Part shown: positions 27,060 through 39,672 of the stretch, piece by piece
Position numbering within the stretch: position 1 is the stretch's first letter
Layout of the letters: each line of letters opens with the position of its first letter
NCBI RefSeq assembly: GCF_035582795.1
Contig: NC_134367.1
Location: 108,424,062-108,488,061, forward strand
Direction of reading: 5' to 3'
Length of the DNA stretch: 64,000 bases
From: Mycteria americana
Taxonomy: Eukaryota; Chordata; Aves; Ciconiiformes; Ciconiidae
Notes under the pieces: generated by a model
Databases searched by the model: none
Seen by the model: the letters and a program-made list of their open reading frames with translations, nothing else
What the model was told of the DNA's origin: nothing
Position numbers and translations under genes: made by a program

Positions 27060-27210
27060 CGGGATACTTTACCTATTCATTAAGTTTGATTAGATAGCAT
27101 TTGCACTCTGCCATCTAAGAGTGCGCCACTTTCTGATATAATTAGTGTTCCTCCAATTAGGATAAATGGCTGTTTCATTACTTTTAAGTGGGTCATTAAA
27201 GTGCCATTCC
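27060..27210. promoter_or_regulatory. Candidate conserved non-coding element, homeodomain-site cluster
   Basis: A compact unique block with many TAAT-type cores: CATTAAG (27079-27085), GATTAGA (27089-27095), TAATTA (27139-27144), CAATTAG (27154-27160), TTCATTAC and GTCATTAAAG. Such spacing is typical of developmental enhancers, and DISP1 is developmentally regulated. This is inference from motif density only. AT-rich DNA gives TAAT by chance, and no conservation data are available here. Confidence 0.25.
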
Positions 27211-30200
27211 TGTCTCATGCCTCTGGAGCTGACAAGGGTACCTGCACACTCCTTTTCGCAAAGTCAAACCTAATTTCAGAAGGCTAACGGAGAAGGTAAT
27301 GTACCAGGGCAGATGTTGCTCGTGACTCCTGCTGAGAGCAGTTCCTGGCAGGTGATTTTCCTGTGTGCTTGATACTCTGATTTACTGACAATACAGAAGT
27401 CCCTATTTGCTAAGGCACCTTTTGAAGAAGCTCCTGGAGGCATCAAAAACTGGGAATTATTTAAAATACATATTGATAAGCTTCTGTTACCATATGAATT
27501 CCTATTATGACTGTGCAAGGGTGTGTTTATCGCAGGGAAAACACAGAGATTGTGCCTTATCAGGAGCAATCCTGCATCTTTTTTTTCTCATCCCCACGTT
27601 CATCCACAAGGATGTCTTCTCTCCAGGAGTCATGCTATTTGCTTGTAACCTGGGTGTAGCATCTTTTTCTGTTTCTCGAAGAGGCCTTGCAATTCCTGAA
27701 TCATTAGATACTGCAATGCTATAAACACCATTTTCTGAGAATGGAGGGCAGATTTCTGGCCCACATCAGAAAATTGTGACTCATATTTTGGGAAGGGATA
27801 GAGACATCTTTTTGTAAGGGAGATTTGAGAGCAGTGAGTCACTATGGTGGTCTCTTTCTGTGACTTCTCCTTTTTAGATGTGGAATTCATAGACAGCTGC
27901 CTATTTTAAAAATGCTTAAGGCCACATCTGCAGGAGAATAATCTTGATCATTTTGGATGCTGTAAGTCAGAAGCTGGTCCAGGGCTGAGATCATCTGATT
28001 CTCCCCATCAAGATCTAATACTGTTTTAAAAATTTCTCAAGAAGGGCTAAGATTTTGGAAAATAAAGATTATACTCCTTGCTGTGGGATTAATCTACTCA
28101 AGATGTAGTAAAAATGCCTTTTTTTTAACTAAAAGATTTATAGAACTCCCTGGGTATCTTTCTATTGATGAAACTGGGTCAGATCTTAGATTGCTTAAAA
28201 TGTAAAAAGCCCATTTGTTTTTCTCTGCATTTTTTGGTTTTCTCTAGTTTTCTCTGATTTTCAAGCCCTTTTGTTTTATTCCACCTTGTGGTCCTTGGTT
28301 CTCCTTTTACCACAACATAGTTGTGCAAGACTGCTCCTCCTCAGTTCATCCAGCTTACAATCATCTAGATATTTCTCAGGCTCTCATCTCAGATGACTCA
28401 TCAAAGGCAAAACACCTATTAATCAGTCACCATCTTACTGATTAGGCTGATTTCTATTAAGTGTATTAGTGCTGAAGGAAAAATTGTTCAAAGATGGTTT
28501 TCCCATCCTCCTCAAAGTCAGTGGTATAGGGCAGGTGGGCTGCAACCATTATCCCCTTCAACCACCTCTCAGTGGGTAGATCGAAACATGCCGAGTAGTC
28601 ACAAAAGGCAAATGGGAGCTAGGCAGGAGGGATTAGGTCCTGAGGAATCTTATTTAATTAACCTTCCTGCTAAAGCAATCACATCTCACTTCTCAGACTC
28701 TTACCCTCCTAGGTCATGTTTTCTCTATCAAACTGTGAAGTAACACACAGAATTATATAGCTTTCTTGGTATCTTTGATTTAAAAAAAATATAAATAATT
28801 CTGAAGTGACATGAAAGTATAAATAGATGGTGTATGAAAATATTTACTACTGCATAAACAGTTATCAGTCTGACAAAAATCTATGCAGCTGCTGGATCTC
28901 TGTGGGAGGCAAGCCTGAGTCTCACACCTTGAGCCACTTGTGACAAAGGTCTGCATTGATCCCAGACGCTACTTTGAAAACTGAGGCTTGATACATCTTT
29001 ACCCTTTGCAGGAAGTCAGAATAAATCCAACAGCTTCTGTCTAAAATCTCTGCTCTTTTTGCTGTGGATGGTGTTTTGGTGGTGTAGCAGCTTTTAGTGG
29101 AGATTCTGGCTTCAGCTACACGTCCCAGGAGAACAGAATGATATTCTGCAAAGCTGAATTTTGGTGACTAAGGCATCAAGCACATCGTGACAGCTCATCA
29201 GGCATTATTAATGCATGTATCCTGGAGCTCTAAAGATGAGGGTCTGGCCAAAGGTTCATAGGTTCAGGCAGGATGCGCTGCTTCGTCATGCCAATGAAAT
29301 ACAGTCAACAGGATATGGGGAGAACTCCAACCTGAGTGCAAGGGCTACCAAAGGGTCACTGAAAGAAAAGCTGCTGCTTCTATACGTGAAGTACAAGCTG
29401 TATCCCTCCAGAGCGTCTCCTGCTAAGCTTCTTCCTTCAAGGGGGTAAAGCCAAGGTCAGAGAGCCGTAAGTTGTTAAGTTAAAAACTCTGTATGCTGAG
29501 GTCATCTGAGAAGCAGCAGAATCTACAGCATGGCAGAACGAAGGGTGAGGCTTTGCCGAGAAGAGCCGCTGTTGTGCTTCTGCAAGATGTAGGTCTGTTT
29601 GGTGGATTTCATCACCCATTGCCGTGTCTCATGTATGGGAAGTATGGGCCAGTTTCTTGATAAACTGCCTGCTGCCATGGGAGAACAGACATATAAGAAA
29701 TACCACCTTTCTCCGAAAATTGAGAAGGCAAAACAGCCCAGCCATACTGGTTACTTGCAGCTACCTACTTTGTAAAATATTTTTCTGCAGATATTCCTAA
29801 TAGGTCCCTAAGTTATAGTGCCAGGCCTCTTTCCTAATGGCTTGCAAATACTGAGTACATGGAAACCTGAGGTGAGTCTGGGGATCCTTTGTAAATTATG
29901 GACCCTGCAGGGAGCCTGTGGAGAGTAACTGAGTGGCAGAAATTATCGTTTCCTAAGAACAGTGTCCCTGCTCCCCCAAGTCAGTCAGTGGTGTCCGAGC
30001 AGGTGTCACAGGGTGCCTGTTGAATGAGAAGGATAAAGCTGGTAGAGTGGCCACTGCCACCTCCTCACTCTGTTCTTTACAATTTTTATTTAAGTAGCTT
30101 CTTAAGTTTGGCAACCCCGCAGTATCAGCAAGACGGACTGTCCCTGGGCACCTCTGCTAAAAAGGTGCCTCTCTGGTGCCTTGGGCAGCTGCCAGCAAGT

Positions 30201-30429
30201 ACGCCGGACCGTATTTGTTCTTCTTCCTCAGGCTTCATATAACTGGGCAGCCCTTTTCTCTTCTGACAATTTTAGGACCATAACACGTACGCTGACATAA
30301 TGGAGTTGTGCAGAGGAAGTCTCAGATAGGCTTCTTGGCTACGTGCTTTATAGCGCTGTAACACGAAGACGATAGTGTAGTTCTGTCCCTTCAGGTAATA
30401 CCAAATTACGTTATAAGCCATCCTCAGGC

Positions 30430-30740
30430 AGGGCAGCATTTTCTGTACGTGCCGGCCCTTCCTGCTCGCCGGGCGCAGCGCAGGCAGCGGAGCAGCGGAT
30501 GGGTCCCCAGCGTGTGGGTTGCGGTTGGCCAGCCGCAGCCTGGCCTGCCTCTCCCCTCAGGGTCAGGCTGTTGGCCGACTGGGTCGGTCTTCCCCAAATT
30601 ATTTACTACAGCTACTCTCAAGCGTTTTATAGGCCTTCCTCTTTATCTCTTAGCTTGCAGGTAGCTTATTCCTCTCTCACGAGTCGTACAGTACGTGTTC
30701 TGACGGCACACGTGTCCCGGTGTGGAAATAGTCACGGTGC
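30430..30740. other. Small CpG cluster
   Basis: The block at 30440-30560 and its shoulder to 30730 hold many CpG dinucleotides (for example GCTCGCCGGGCGCAGCGC) in a CpG-poor surrounding. It is too short for a classical CpG island. No TATA box, clear splice donor or known protein goes with it; open frames on both strands reflect composition. It could be an enhancer or minor promoter. Confidence 0.35.
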
Positions 30741-33700
30741 CAAATCCTCTAAATATTGTAAAATTCCAAGACCCAGTCCAAGTCTCCTAAAATAGCACGT
30801 CTGAGCAAACTTCCTGGGGCTTTTTAAACAGCCTTCTGATGTGTGTGCCGGGGTATGAATGGAACCGCGGATTTCTGAAGTGTCAAGGGAGCAAATGTGT
30901 ATATACCCAAATGAGAATATTATGAATGAGTCTCTTCAGAGAAGAACACTGATGAAAAGGACACTGTTAGCAAAAACGACCACAGAAGTATGAGCAAATA
31001 CTTGAAAGGAAGAACACCCAGGGGGAGTGGGTTCCCACTTTCTAGTGAACTACATTATTTTCTTTTCAGAAGTCATGCTAAATAGGAAAGATTTTCCAGT
31101 TTTAGCAAAAAAATGAAATAACGTCTGTCCTCACTGAGAGCTCTTCTGGGTGTGAAGACAAGTGCCAGTGTACTTCCATGGCCATAGGACAAGCCTGTGG
31201 ATTCCTCTCTTAAGAGGAGAGTAAGTTAAAAAAAGTTAAGCCCTTATCTGTCTTCTGTGTTTCCACTGCTCCATCAGCATGGTGTTTAAATGTCTCTCAA
31301 TTATAATGTATTTACAATTACAGCACCCTTAGGATAGAGGGCTTGTGCTAGTCTTTCCATGAAAAAGATGAAGAAGTGAGGCATGAAGAGGGTGATTTGC
31401 ACAAGATTCCTTAAAAGTTTATTTGCCTCCTTTATTTCAGGTTATTGGCCTCTCATACCATTCTTTACCTTTCACTTAGTCCCTGCATCTACAATATTAA
31501 TAGATAGTGAGTTGGCAGGGACAGTACCCTCTGTAGTAATGCAGCTCCTCTTTCTTCACACTGGAAACTTCTGCTAGCTTCAGATATAATTTTCTTGCAG
31601 CCATTGTTGTTGGTAGTTCTTTTGCTTCTCTGGGTTCTTCAGCTCTTTCAAATCAGACTACGGATCTTTTACAACCTGTCTTTTCTTTCACAGAGTTATT
31701 TGTTTCCATCTTCAGCCAGAACCTAGGCTAGGAGAATTGCACAAAAATGGAAAACAGGGCAGAAAACTGGCTAGGCTTTTTTAAAGCCTGTCTCAAGTTT
31801 TAGGAACAAAAAAGAAGAAATTCCTTCATTATTTAAACTACCCAAGCTCTGTCATTCCCAGCTAGAGTCTGTTCTCCATCAAGTCACATTCCAAATTACT
31901 CCTGATAAAGAATTGTAGAGACAGAACTGAGTGAAATACCACTAGCTTTGTATTAACCGACAGCCTACATTTTCCTCTTGCTGGACGTGTCCCTGAAGAG
32001 TATCGAGGGATTTTTGTAAAGCTGCTGTGTGTTCTGGACTTCTCTTTGTTCCACATGAGCTTGTATTTCCCCTTGTGCCATGAGGTCTGTCAGGGGCAGC
32101 ACTGGCTGCTACAGCTGAAGGCAGAGCTGGCATCTTCTTAAAAAATCGTGCCTCTGGCAGGAAAAGTGAAGCCCAGACTTCAGTGAAATGAGGAAGGGCT
32201 GTGATTAATCCGTGAGTCTTCTCAGAAATCTGGGCTGTGAGTATGGTAGACATATCTAGGTAAATGGTTTGTAGATCCTTCCTAACTTGTATTTAATTGC
32301 ACACACATTCCTGCCACACAGCGTACGTGTCAGCTGTTGTCCGTCCTCGCTCGCAGCACAGGACGGTCCTTTCCTGGGTGGGTACAAATCCATTTGCAAC
32401 AAAAGATGGTCCAGGGATGTTTGACAACGTGGAACTAGGGAGGCTATAAAAAGGAGTTACAAAGCAGTTAAACTTTGAAATTAAAGAAGCTGACACTGAG
32501 AATTGCAAGATGCTTCCAACAGGAGCAGCTGGAATGCACTCACCTTGCAGCTTGAAGGCTATTCTCCCTAGGAAAAGAGTGAGAAATTCGAGGCCTGCTG
32601 TTCAGGAGTGCTGAATGCTTATGTCAGGAGGGCTGCAGGTGCTAATACTCTTAGAACAAAATATGTGATTCACCCTGGCATTTCTCACTATCCCAAAAGG
32701 AAGGCTGGGTGCATGGGGCTGGGGTTTTCCTCTCTGATGAGCAGCTGTAGGAGTAAATTCAAGAACACAAATCTTTGGAAAAAGGAGGTTATAGTCAGAA
32801 TGTGTTTGTGCATTTCTTGTACTTCCTGCCGTTAATTCTCTTACCCTTTTTTTTCCTTATTCACATTAAATTCTTAGGCTTCATTGTTTTGAAGCAACAT
32901 ATCCAAATGTCTCATTCCAAAGCTTTTTCCTGCTCATTGATAAAATTTTAGTACCTTGGAGTTCTCAAAAGAGAGAGTTCATGTGTTTAAAAATACTTTG
33001 CCTTCTCCCTATTCTCCCTACTCCGTCGCTGGCATTCACACAGGTACTTCTTCATCTGGACTAGGCCGTATGTCCTTCACCATTTTTCCCATTGTTCTTA
33101 ATTTGCAAGCCCTCATCAGAAATACCAGTCTATGTGGCTACCTGAAAAGTGTTAGCAGCTCCCAGTGAAATGCCCAGTGAATTCTTGCTCCTATCCTGAA
33201 TGGCCCAGATCATCCCAAAATCACTGGCACTCAAGATGGCAACTCTTGTTGAATCTTCAGCTACCCTCTCCTCCCTGTAAAACTAGTTTTGTCCCACATG
33301 GGCACATTATGGGGAGACCTTACACTGTTAATTAGTTCTGCAGATAAATAGAAGACTTTAGTTTCCAAGGTAAGAAAAATGCATGTTGTAAAACTCCTAC
33401 AAAACAGAGCAAACAGACTTAATAGCTTATCCTTTGTCAAACCTGAGTTCTCTTCCCAATGCTACCCATGACAAAAGGTACGTAACTTCATTCTCTCTAC
33501 CTCAATTCCTCCATCTTCAAAGAGAAGATAATGAAGTCGTTACAAAGCACTTCCAGCTTCACTATTACAAGGTGCCGTGTGTACTAAACATCCATGCTTT
33601 GATACTGCATCTAATCACAATGCTGAAATTCCATTGTGAATTCAATTTTTAGGAACAGCATCAACAGACACGGCTTGAAGTATTTAGCTTTGGGTGGCAA

Positions 33701-36700
33701 CATGAAAAGGTTACACAGCCTGGAAACATCCTGATGCAAAAAAACCCTGCCACATCAAACTGTTATTTTTTATGAGGTTTTTCTGTTTGCACCACTGCTC
33801 TCCATGCAGGCTTGAGGCAGCCTGATAATGCTGTTCTTACACTGTGGAAGCTTGCAAGAAGCAAGCATACAGGTGATCAACCCAGTGCAATGACTGCTCA
33901 TAAATCCAGTTTTGCAAGAGGCTGATGAGATGGTAAAGATAAAGATACTCTAAACAGCAGTGCAGCATTTGGGACACACTAAATAAAGACTGAAGCCTTC
34001 TTTGATACTTACTGATGTTTACATACCATGTAATTATTATTATCATTGAAAATCTCAACTTCCTTTCTTTCAACATAATGTCTAAACAGGAAAAAGCTAA
34101 CCTTCCTGTTTGGAGAATTGTTAGTTTCAGAAGAAATATATTTTTCTCTCTTACTTGCAGTTTTGAAAGATTTTATTTTTAATACAAATGGAAAAGACAA
34201 ACAATAGGCTATCTAAAAGGAAGGAAAACCGCATGTCTGAAACAAACAGAATCTGCTATGAATAGATAGTCTTCTGCGCTACGAAATAATTCATGTCATA
34301 CCTATACACTGACTTCTGCATATTGGGAAAGGAAATGTAGACTTATTTTTGGCATCCACTACACTGTATATACACAATACAGAAAGCAAAGGTAAGGTTA
34401 GAAAGGGAAGAGAAGCCTCCTGTCAATCTCTGTGCAGACAGCAAGACAGATTCATGCTGGAGTTGGATTGCCCCAACAATAATGCCTAGATGTGATACAA
34501 GGTTGACTAACAAGGCTGAATTTAAAATTTCTGGTACCTGCTTGGCATCCAGCATTCCCTGTGGTTTGTGTCTGTGCTCACAGTGGCCTTCTGGTTAAAT
34601 CTCAGCTTTTAAACTTTGCTTTTGCAGCTTTTGTTTAGTTGAAGGAAATACTGGCGGAGCAGCACCTGCAGTTCTGTTCCAGGTGTATGGAATCTTTGTT
34701 GGCTGCCAGGAGCAGCACAGTGAAACTGAAGACCAAGATGCTCAGCTCGTCTTTGTGAGGGACAAAACACAATACAGGTAACTAAAAGCTATGTATGAAA
34801 AAGTGCTTGTACCCAAAAGCAGAACAAGCTGTTTGGCATCCCAAAGGCATTTGATACCTTCTCAGAGACTGACAAGCAGCCTAATGGAATAACCACCAGA
34901 ACAGGTTTTGTAAGGACTACTGATGTAAATTTGTCTGTATGGGAAGTCTTTGTATCATCACTTCTTCAGGTTATTTCATTGCAGTCAAGGCCATAGTTTT
35001 GCTCATCCTGTTTATCAGCAACAACTACAAAATCTTGCAAGAATGAAGGAGGATATATGTGGTGTAAGACCACCGCCCAGAGCAGACTGGGAAGCTGGAA
35101 AGGCCAGCCTGTCTCTTCTTCACCATTTTCCTAAAGCTATTCTTTACTCAAGGCCTGACTAATTTAGCCGTACTTCACAGCTAAGCAGAAGTCCTGAAAT
35201 ATTTGGATTATTTCTTAAAGCCTTGGCTCCTCTTGTATTCATGGACTGCATGAATATCCACCTTCTTATGATCATGAAGAAAGTAACAATATGGTCTTAC
35301 AGAGTCAAATACCAGACATTTATAATTATTTTCTAATCTTTTGGGTTTTTTACACCAGTCTTCTGATTTTGGAAGCCTTATTTCACTCAACTGCATGCTT
35401 GCTGTTGGCAGTACTGTATAGTGCAAAGAAACCTTGCAAATATTTGCTAGTGCTGGTCCTATTTTAAGTTAATCTGCTTACGGCACTAGGGTATTATTTT
35501 TGATCATGTTTGTAGAGTTAGACCCTAAAGATGTATCTTGTTCCTTGTCTGTCTTTGCTTCCTTCAAGTTTCTGCTTCTCATGGAACACAAGTCCCCTTT
35601 CGATGGCAAGATGCATAGACCGCCATACGTACCCTTCCTAACTTTGTGGATCTCCCAGAGATTCGCATCTGCTGCTTCTGCTCCATTTGCAGCGGCTTCA
35701 CCACTCACTCCTGCCACTCAGTTGTGTATTGCTCTTCATCTGTAAGTATTTTGCCAGGTATGGGCCTTGCTTTGCAATTTAACTGGACTACTGCTATTCA
35801 CAGTTCCAGCAAGAAGGGAACACGTTAAAGCCATTGTAAAATAATCAGCACCACATGAAATTGAGAAGGTAGGATGCAATAATCTGAAACCCAGATGGTC
35901 TCTGGCAGTGAGAAGTAGGAGAGCTGTCATGCTGAAAAAGACCCAGAAGTCAGCAAATGAGCTGAGTTAATGATGTGACACGAGAAAAAGAAAAGCAGAG
36001 TGATTCTGAGCAACACACGTTGGAGTGTCCCACTCAAGAGATTGAACTCTCTGTATCTTATCTATGCTAGTGTTCTCCACAGAGGTAGTACAGCTATTGG
36101 GGTGGGAGCAATGACGGATACTAACTAAATTAACAAGGTGATAGATCTACCAGTATGTTCAACAGTCTCTCTGAGGAGGGATGAGCAATCGGCATTAGCA
36201 AATATAATTGGACAACACTTTGCTGAGACTAGTGTGCATGTTGGATGGGAGGGGGAAGAGAAGCCTGATTTCACTGTATGTGAAATAAAAATAATGTAAA
36301 ATGTGAAATAGTATGTGGGCATATCATTGTTGGCTTCTGTTACCCTCCATAGGAGTATGATTGTAGAATCTGAGCACTGGTCCTGGGTGCCTTGATTTCC
36401 AGTAGGAGCCCATGTAATCTTTGGACTCTGACAGGCTGGCTAGCTGTTACTGTTGAACAATGCCTGCTCGGCCAGTTAATGTTTGTAATATATGTTGGAA
36501 TGGTGGGGGTGGGCTTTTACTATTAAATATCTGAGCTGATACCATGTGGCACTGAGTCACTGTCCTCTGAATATTCCCTGTGCTGCTACTGCAAATAAAT
36601 TCACCAGCTTCCGTCTTAATAGCTTGCTTTAGAGCCAGTGTCACACTTCACACCCTGTTCTGGACACTCTCCAACAAGTTAATGTCTTTCACTGAGGAGG

Positions 36701-37989
36701 GTGAGTAAAACTGATGAGAGTATCCTTAACTAAAGAGCCATAAAATTCTAATAGAGCAGTAATGTTCCCAGCGAGCCTGAAGGGAATCTGATCAATAGTT
36801 ATGAGGTTGAGGCTCAATTTATGGCCTTAATTCATCAAGCATAGTCATTCTCCATTTTTGTACAGGATGCTTTTGTGGTTCCTGCTGAGCAGAGGAGTAT
36901 AAAGTCTGCACAAGCCTTTTCTCGACAATTCCCCAGGCTTTGTCATTTAAGGAGAGGTGACTCTACAGAGGTGGTGATCAGGGTCTTATGACCTGTTTGA
37001 AGTCAATTTTTCATTGTACAGAACAGGGTACCAACTGCATTTTTTCTGAGAGTCTCAGGCTTGGAGTGGTTTCACAGTGAGTAAAAAAGAAAGTTAGTTC
37101 AGGTCTCTAAAATTTCACACAACAGTTATTCATATGCCTGCAAACCACTCCACAATCAGGAATGGTTCAGTAGCATGTTCTCCAAAAAATCTCTTTACTT
37201 GCCTTTTGTAGAACCCTTGCAAGAGAATTTGCAAGGGGCAGATGGGGGCTGGGCTATTTCTATGTTTCTGAGCTGCCTCTGTGGTAGAAAGAAGTTTTCC
37301 CAGCTGCTCCTGACACAGGTTTGACCTCTTTAAGTTTCCAAAATGGTACGTAAGCACGGAGGCAGACAATGAAATTTCATTGAAAGGTTTTATTAAAACC
37401 TTTATGTAAAATGTCAGACCTTTCCAAAGACTGAAGTACATGCAAGTTTTATGTAGATGCTTCCCACCAGTGGCATTAGCATGAAGAAGACAGAAGCATT
37501 TCAAGCAAAATGGAAAAACCTTGGTTAAAGCTGTCGTGGTTATCTGTGTATGTATGTGTCATTCCTGCATACATAGGTTAGGAGAAGTAAGTTTTATGTA
37601 TCTGAAGCGATAGGAGTGTCTTGTAAGTACACAATAAGGTCCTAACTGCAGAAGGCTCTCAATTAACACTTGACCAAAAATGTTTTGTGACATTCATTCA
37701 AATATAATCTCTTAAGTATGCTTTTAAAATTCCCATCTCTTACACCACGTACAGATCCACAGGCTAACAGCCTAGACCTGCACATGATCTTAATTGTACA
37801 GATTCATTCCTGCTTTGCCTACCTGTCAGTGATTTTTAATGTGAAATACCCCCTGGTGTAACCTCTGACTTTAAAGGATGCCTATATATATTTGGGGAAA
37901 AAAAAGGAAAAAAGGTTGGACATTTTCAGAGAACTGTACGAAACGCAGAGTTGAAATGCAGGTGCTGGCTTTTCGACAGCCCACAGGGG

Positions 37990-38215
37990 CTCTGAAGCCG
38001 GGGCTCCTGGTTCTTTTTCGGATGTCCCTCTGCAGCAGCATCCTGTCCCTAATGCCAGCAGCTGCCGTGGACAGGAGGCAGGAGGCGTTTGGGCAGCCCC
38101 AGCTGCCACCCGAGCCAACGGCAACACCCGGGGCTTCATCAGCACAGCCCCGGCCCTTCTCTAATCTGCTCCCCGCCCCATGCCGCCTCGAAAATTTTCC
38201 AAGGTCTACCCCTTT
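37990..38215. other. GC-rich patch downstream of TLR5
   Basis: About 225 bp clearly richer in GC and CpG than its flanks. Both strands are open for 121 codons across nearly the same interval, which low stop-codon density in GC-rich DNA explains. It lies about 1.5 kb past the TLR5 stop codon. I recognise no protein, repeat or RNA in it. Confidence 0.4.
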
Positions 38216-38624
38216 TCTGTTCCTGAATGACTCCACTGATTGAGAAAGAAGTAATATTTTACTGTAGTATTTTTATCAACAGAAATCCTGTATACTGGTG
38301 CACTGAGAGTAAATTAGATCAGCCACAGGCACATCTATATTCAAACAACTGCATTCACATGAAGGGGACTGTACTTTTCCATCTCTACCGAAATAGTTAA
38401 AACAGTGTTATTTGTTTGCAGCTACGGTCAAGACGGACAGCTTATAAAACCTCCCATTCCTGCATCCTCACTGCAGCAAAAAACTCACTGAGGCCATACT
38501 GAAATTATTTTGGTAAGCTTTTGTTGAATAGATGTATAAACCGAGATGACCAGTACACTGAAGGAGTATGTCACCATCGAAATAATAGGTGCAGGCTCTG
38601 TAACAGTGAACGCTAAGCCAGACT

Positions 38625-38630
38625 TTTATT
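38625..38630 (-). terminator. TLR5: Candidate TLR5 poly(A) signal AATAAA
   Basis: TTTATT on the + strand gives AATAAA on the minus strand about 1.04 kb past the TLR5 stop. A nearer variant, ATTAAA, lies at 39458-39463, about 210 bases past the stop. Either would give a reasonable 3' UTR; sequence alone does not decide. Confidence 0.35.
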
Positions 38631-39672
38631 AAAATGACCCTGAACAACCCCGTGAAGACACATACCTGAACAAACAGTGGTAAAATGATTAGAGAGGTAA
38701 AAGAGTGCCACGCATTAATGACTCAAGAAAAATATTTCAACAGAAGCAGAAAACCACCTTTGAATTGATCAGGGCACAGGATGTACAGAGAACAACCCAA
38801 ATTACACACCAGTTGTCTGTACTTTCCACTCCCAGAATGTGAAAGCTGTCTGGCAGTCACTGGGCTATTGGCCATGTCACTGGTGTACAGCCCACACAGC
38901 TGCTGAGGTAGCTTCTTGTTTGCTTTTCAAGCCCAGGCTTGCTTCAGATCTGAAGGAGATACCTGTTCCTCTCTGCAGGGCAGGAGGCAGCTCAACTGAA
39001 AAAGCACCAGGCTGAAACAGCAGCAAATGAAGGAGACCAATGACTGTAGTTTTACCACCAAGCAGAGAAGTTGTGGAAGGGAAGGGAATGAATGAAGTTC
39101 AAAGTTTGTACGTTCCAGTTGGGAAGCTGAAGCTAATTGAGTAGAAAACAAATACATGAAATCTGTGTTACACCAATTTAAGGCATAAAGGTGGAAAGCA
39201 CTGATTCTGCTTTGAAACAGCGCATGAAAAGTTACAGAGTTCAGAAAGCAGAGGAGTAAGTAATCCATGAACCGATGGTCAGGCTAGGCCATATGTGAAA
39301 GCATACTTGGTCCCTCCTGTACAGTACCATGGGCTCTATTTAAAAAAACCACCATGGGCATCCTTCTCTAACTGAAACAGACCTGTAAGTAGTACTCCGA
39401 AAATCAGGACAAAGTGTCTGAAGCTGAGCATCCAAAATGTGAAGCATCTGTGATTCATTTAATTCTTCTGAAAATGTGTGTCATAGTCCATAAAATGCAC
39501 TTTCATATATTTGCTGGTTGCTTTCAAGCTGTCTCCATGTCTCATAGGATTTATACTGAAATAGTTATCTTTCTACCTGCTTTTTCAAGGAAAGATGAAG
39601 CAAACTTCTGTATATTCCTGCCATGGCACAGCTGGAAATGGGATATTCAGAAAGCCAGCAACCCATACACTA

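Larger units (their letters stand above)
20931..38620. other. Intergenic DNA between CR1 and the TLR5 3' flank
   Basis: No recognisable coding exon, RNA gene or further full repeat element. It includes a T16 run at 25898-25913, a homeodomain-site-rich block near 27.1 kb, a small CpG cluster at 30.43-30.74 kb and a GC-rich patch at about 38.0-38.2 kb, each described separately. Open frames of up to 124 codons (for example on - at 37130-37504) match nothing I know. Confidence 0.65.

Noticed and set aside
37871..38243. Two overlapping 121-codon frames on opposite strands
   Set aside because: Equal openness on both strands is a base-composition effect of the GC-rich patch. The composition itself is kept as an observation.
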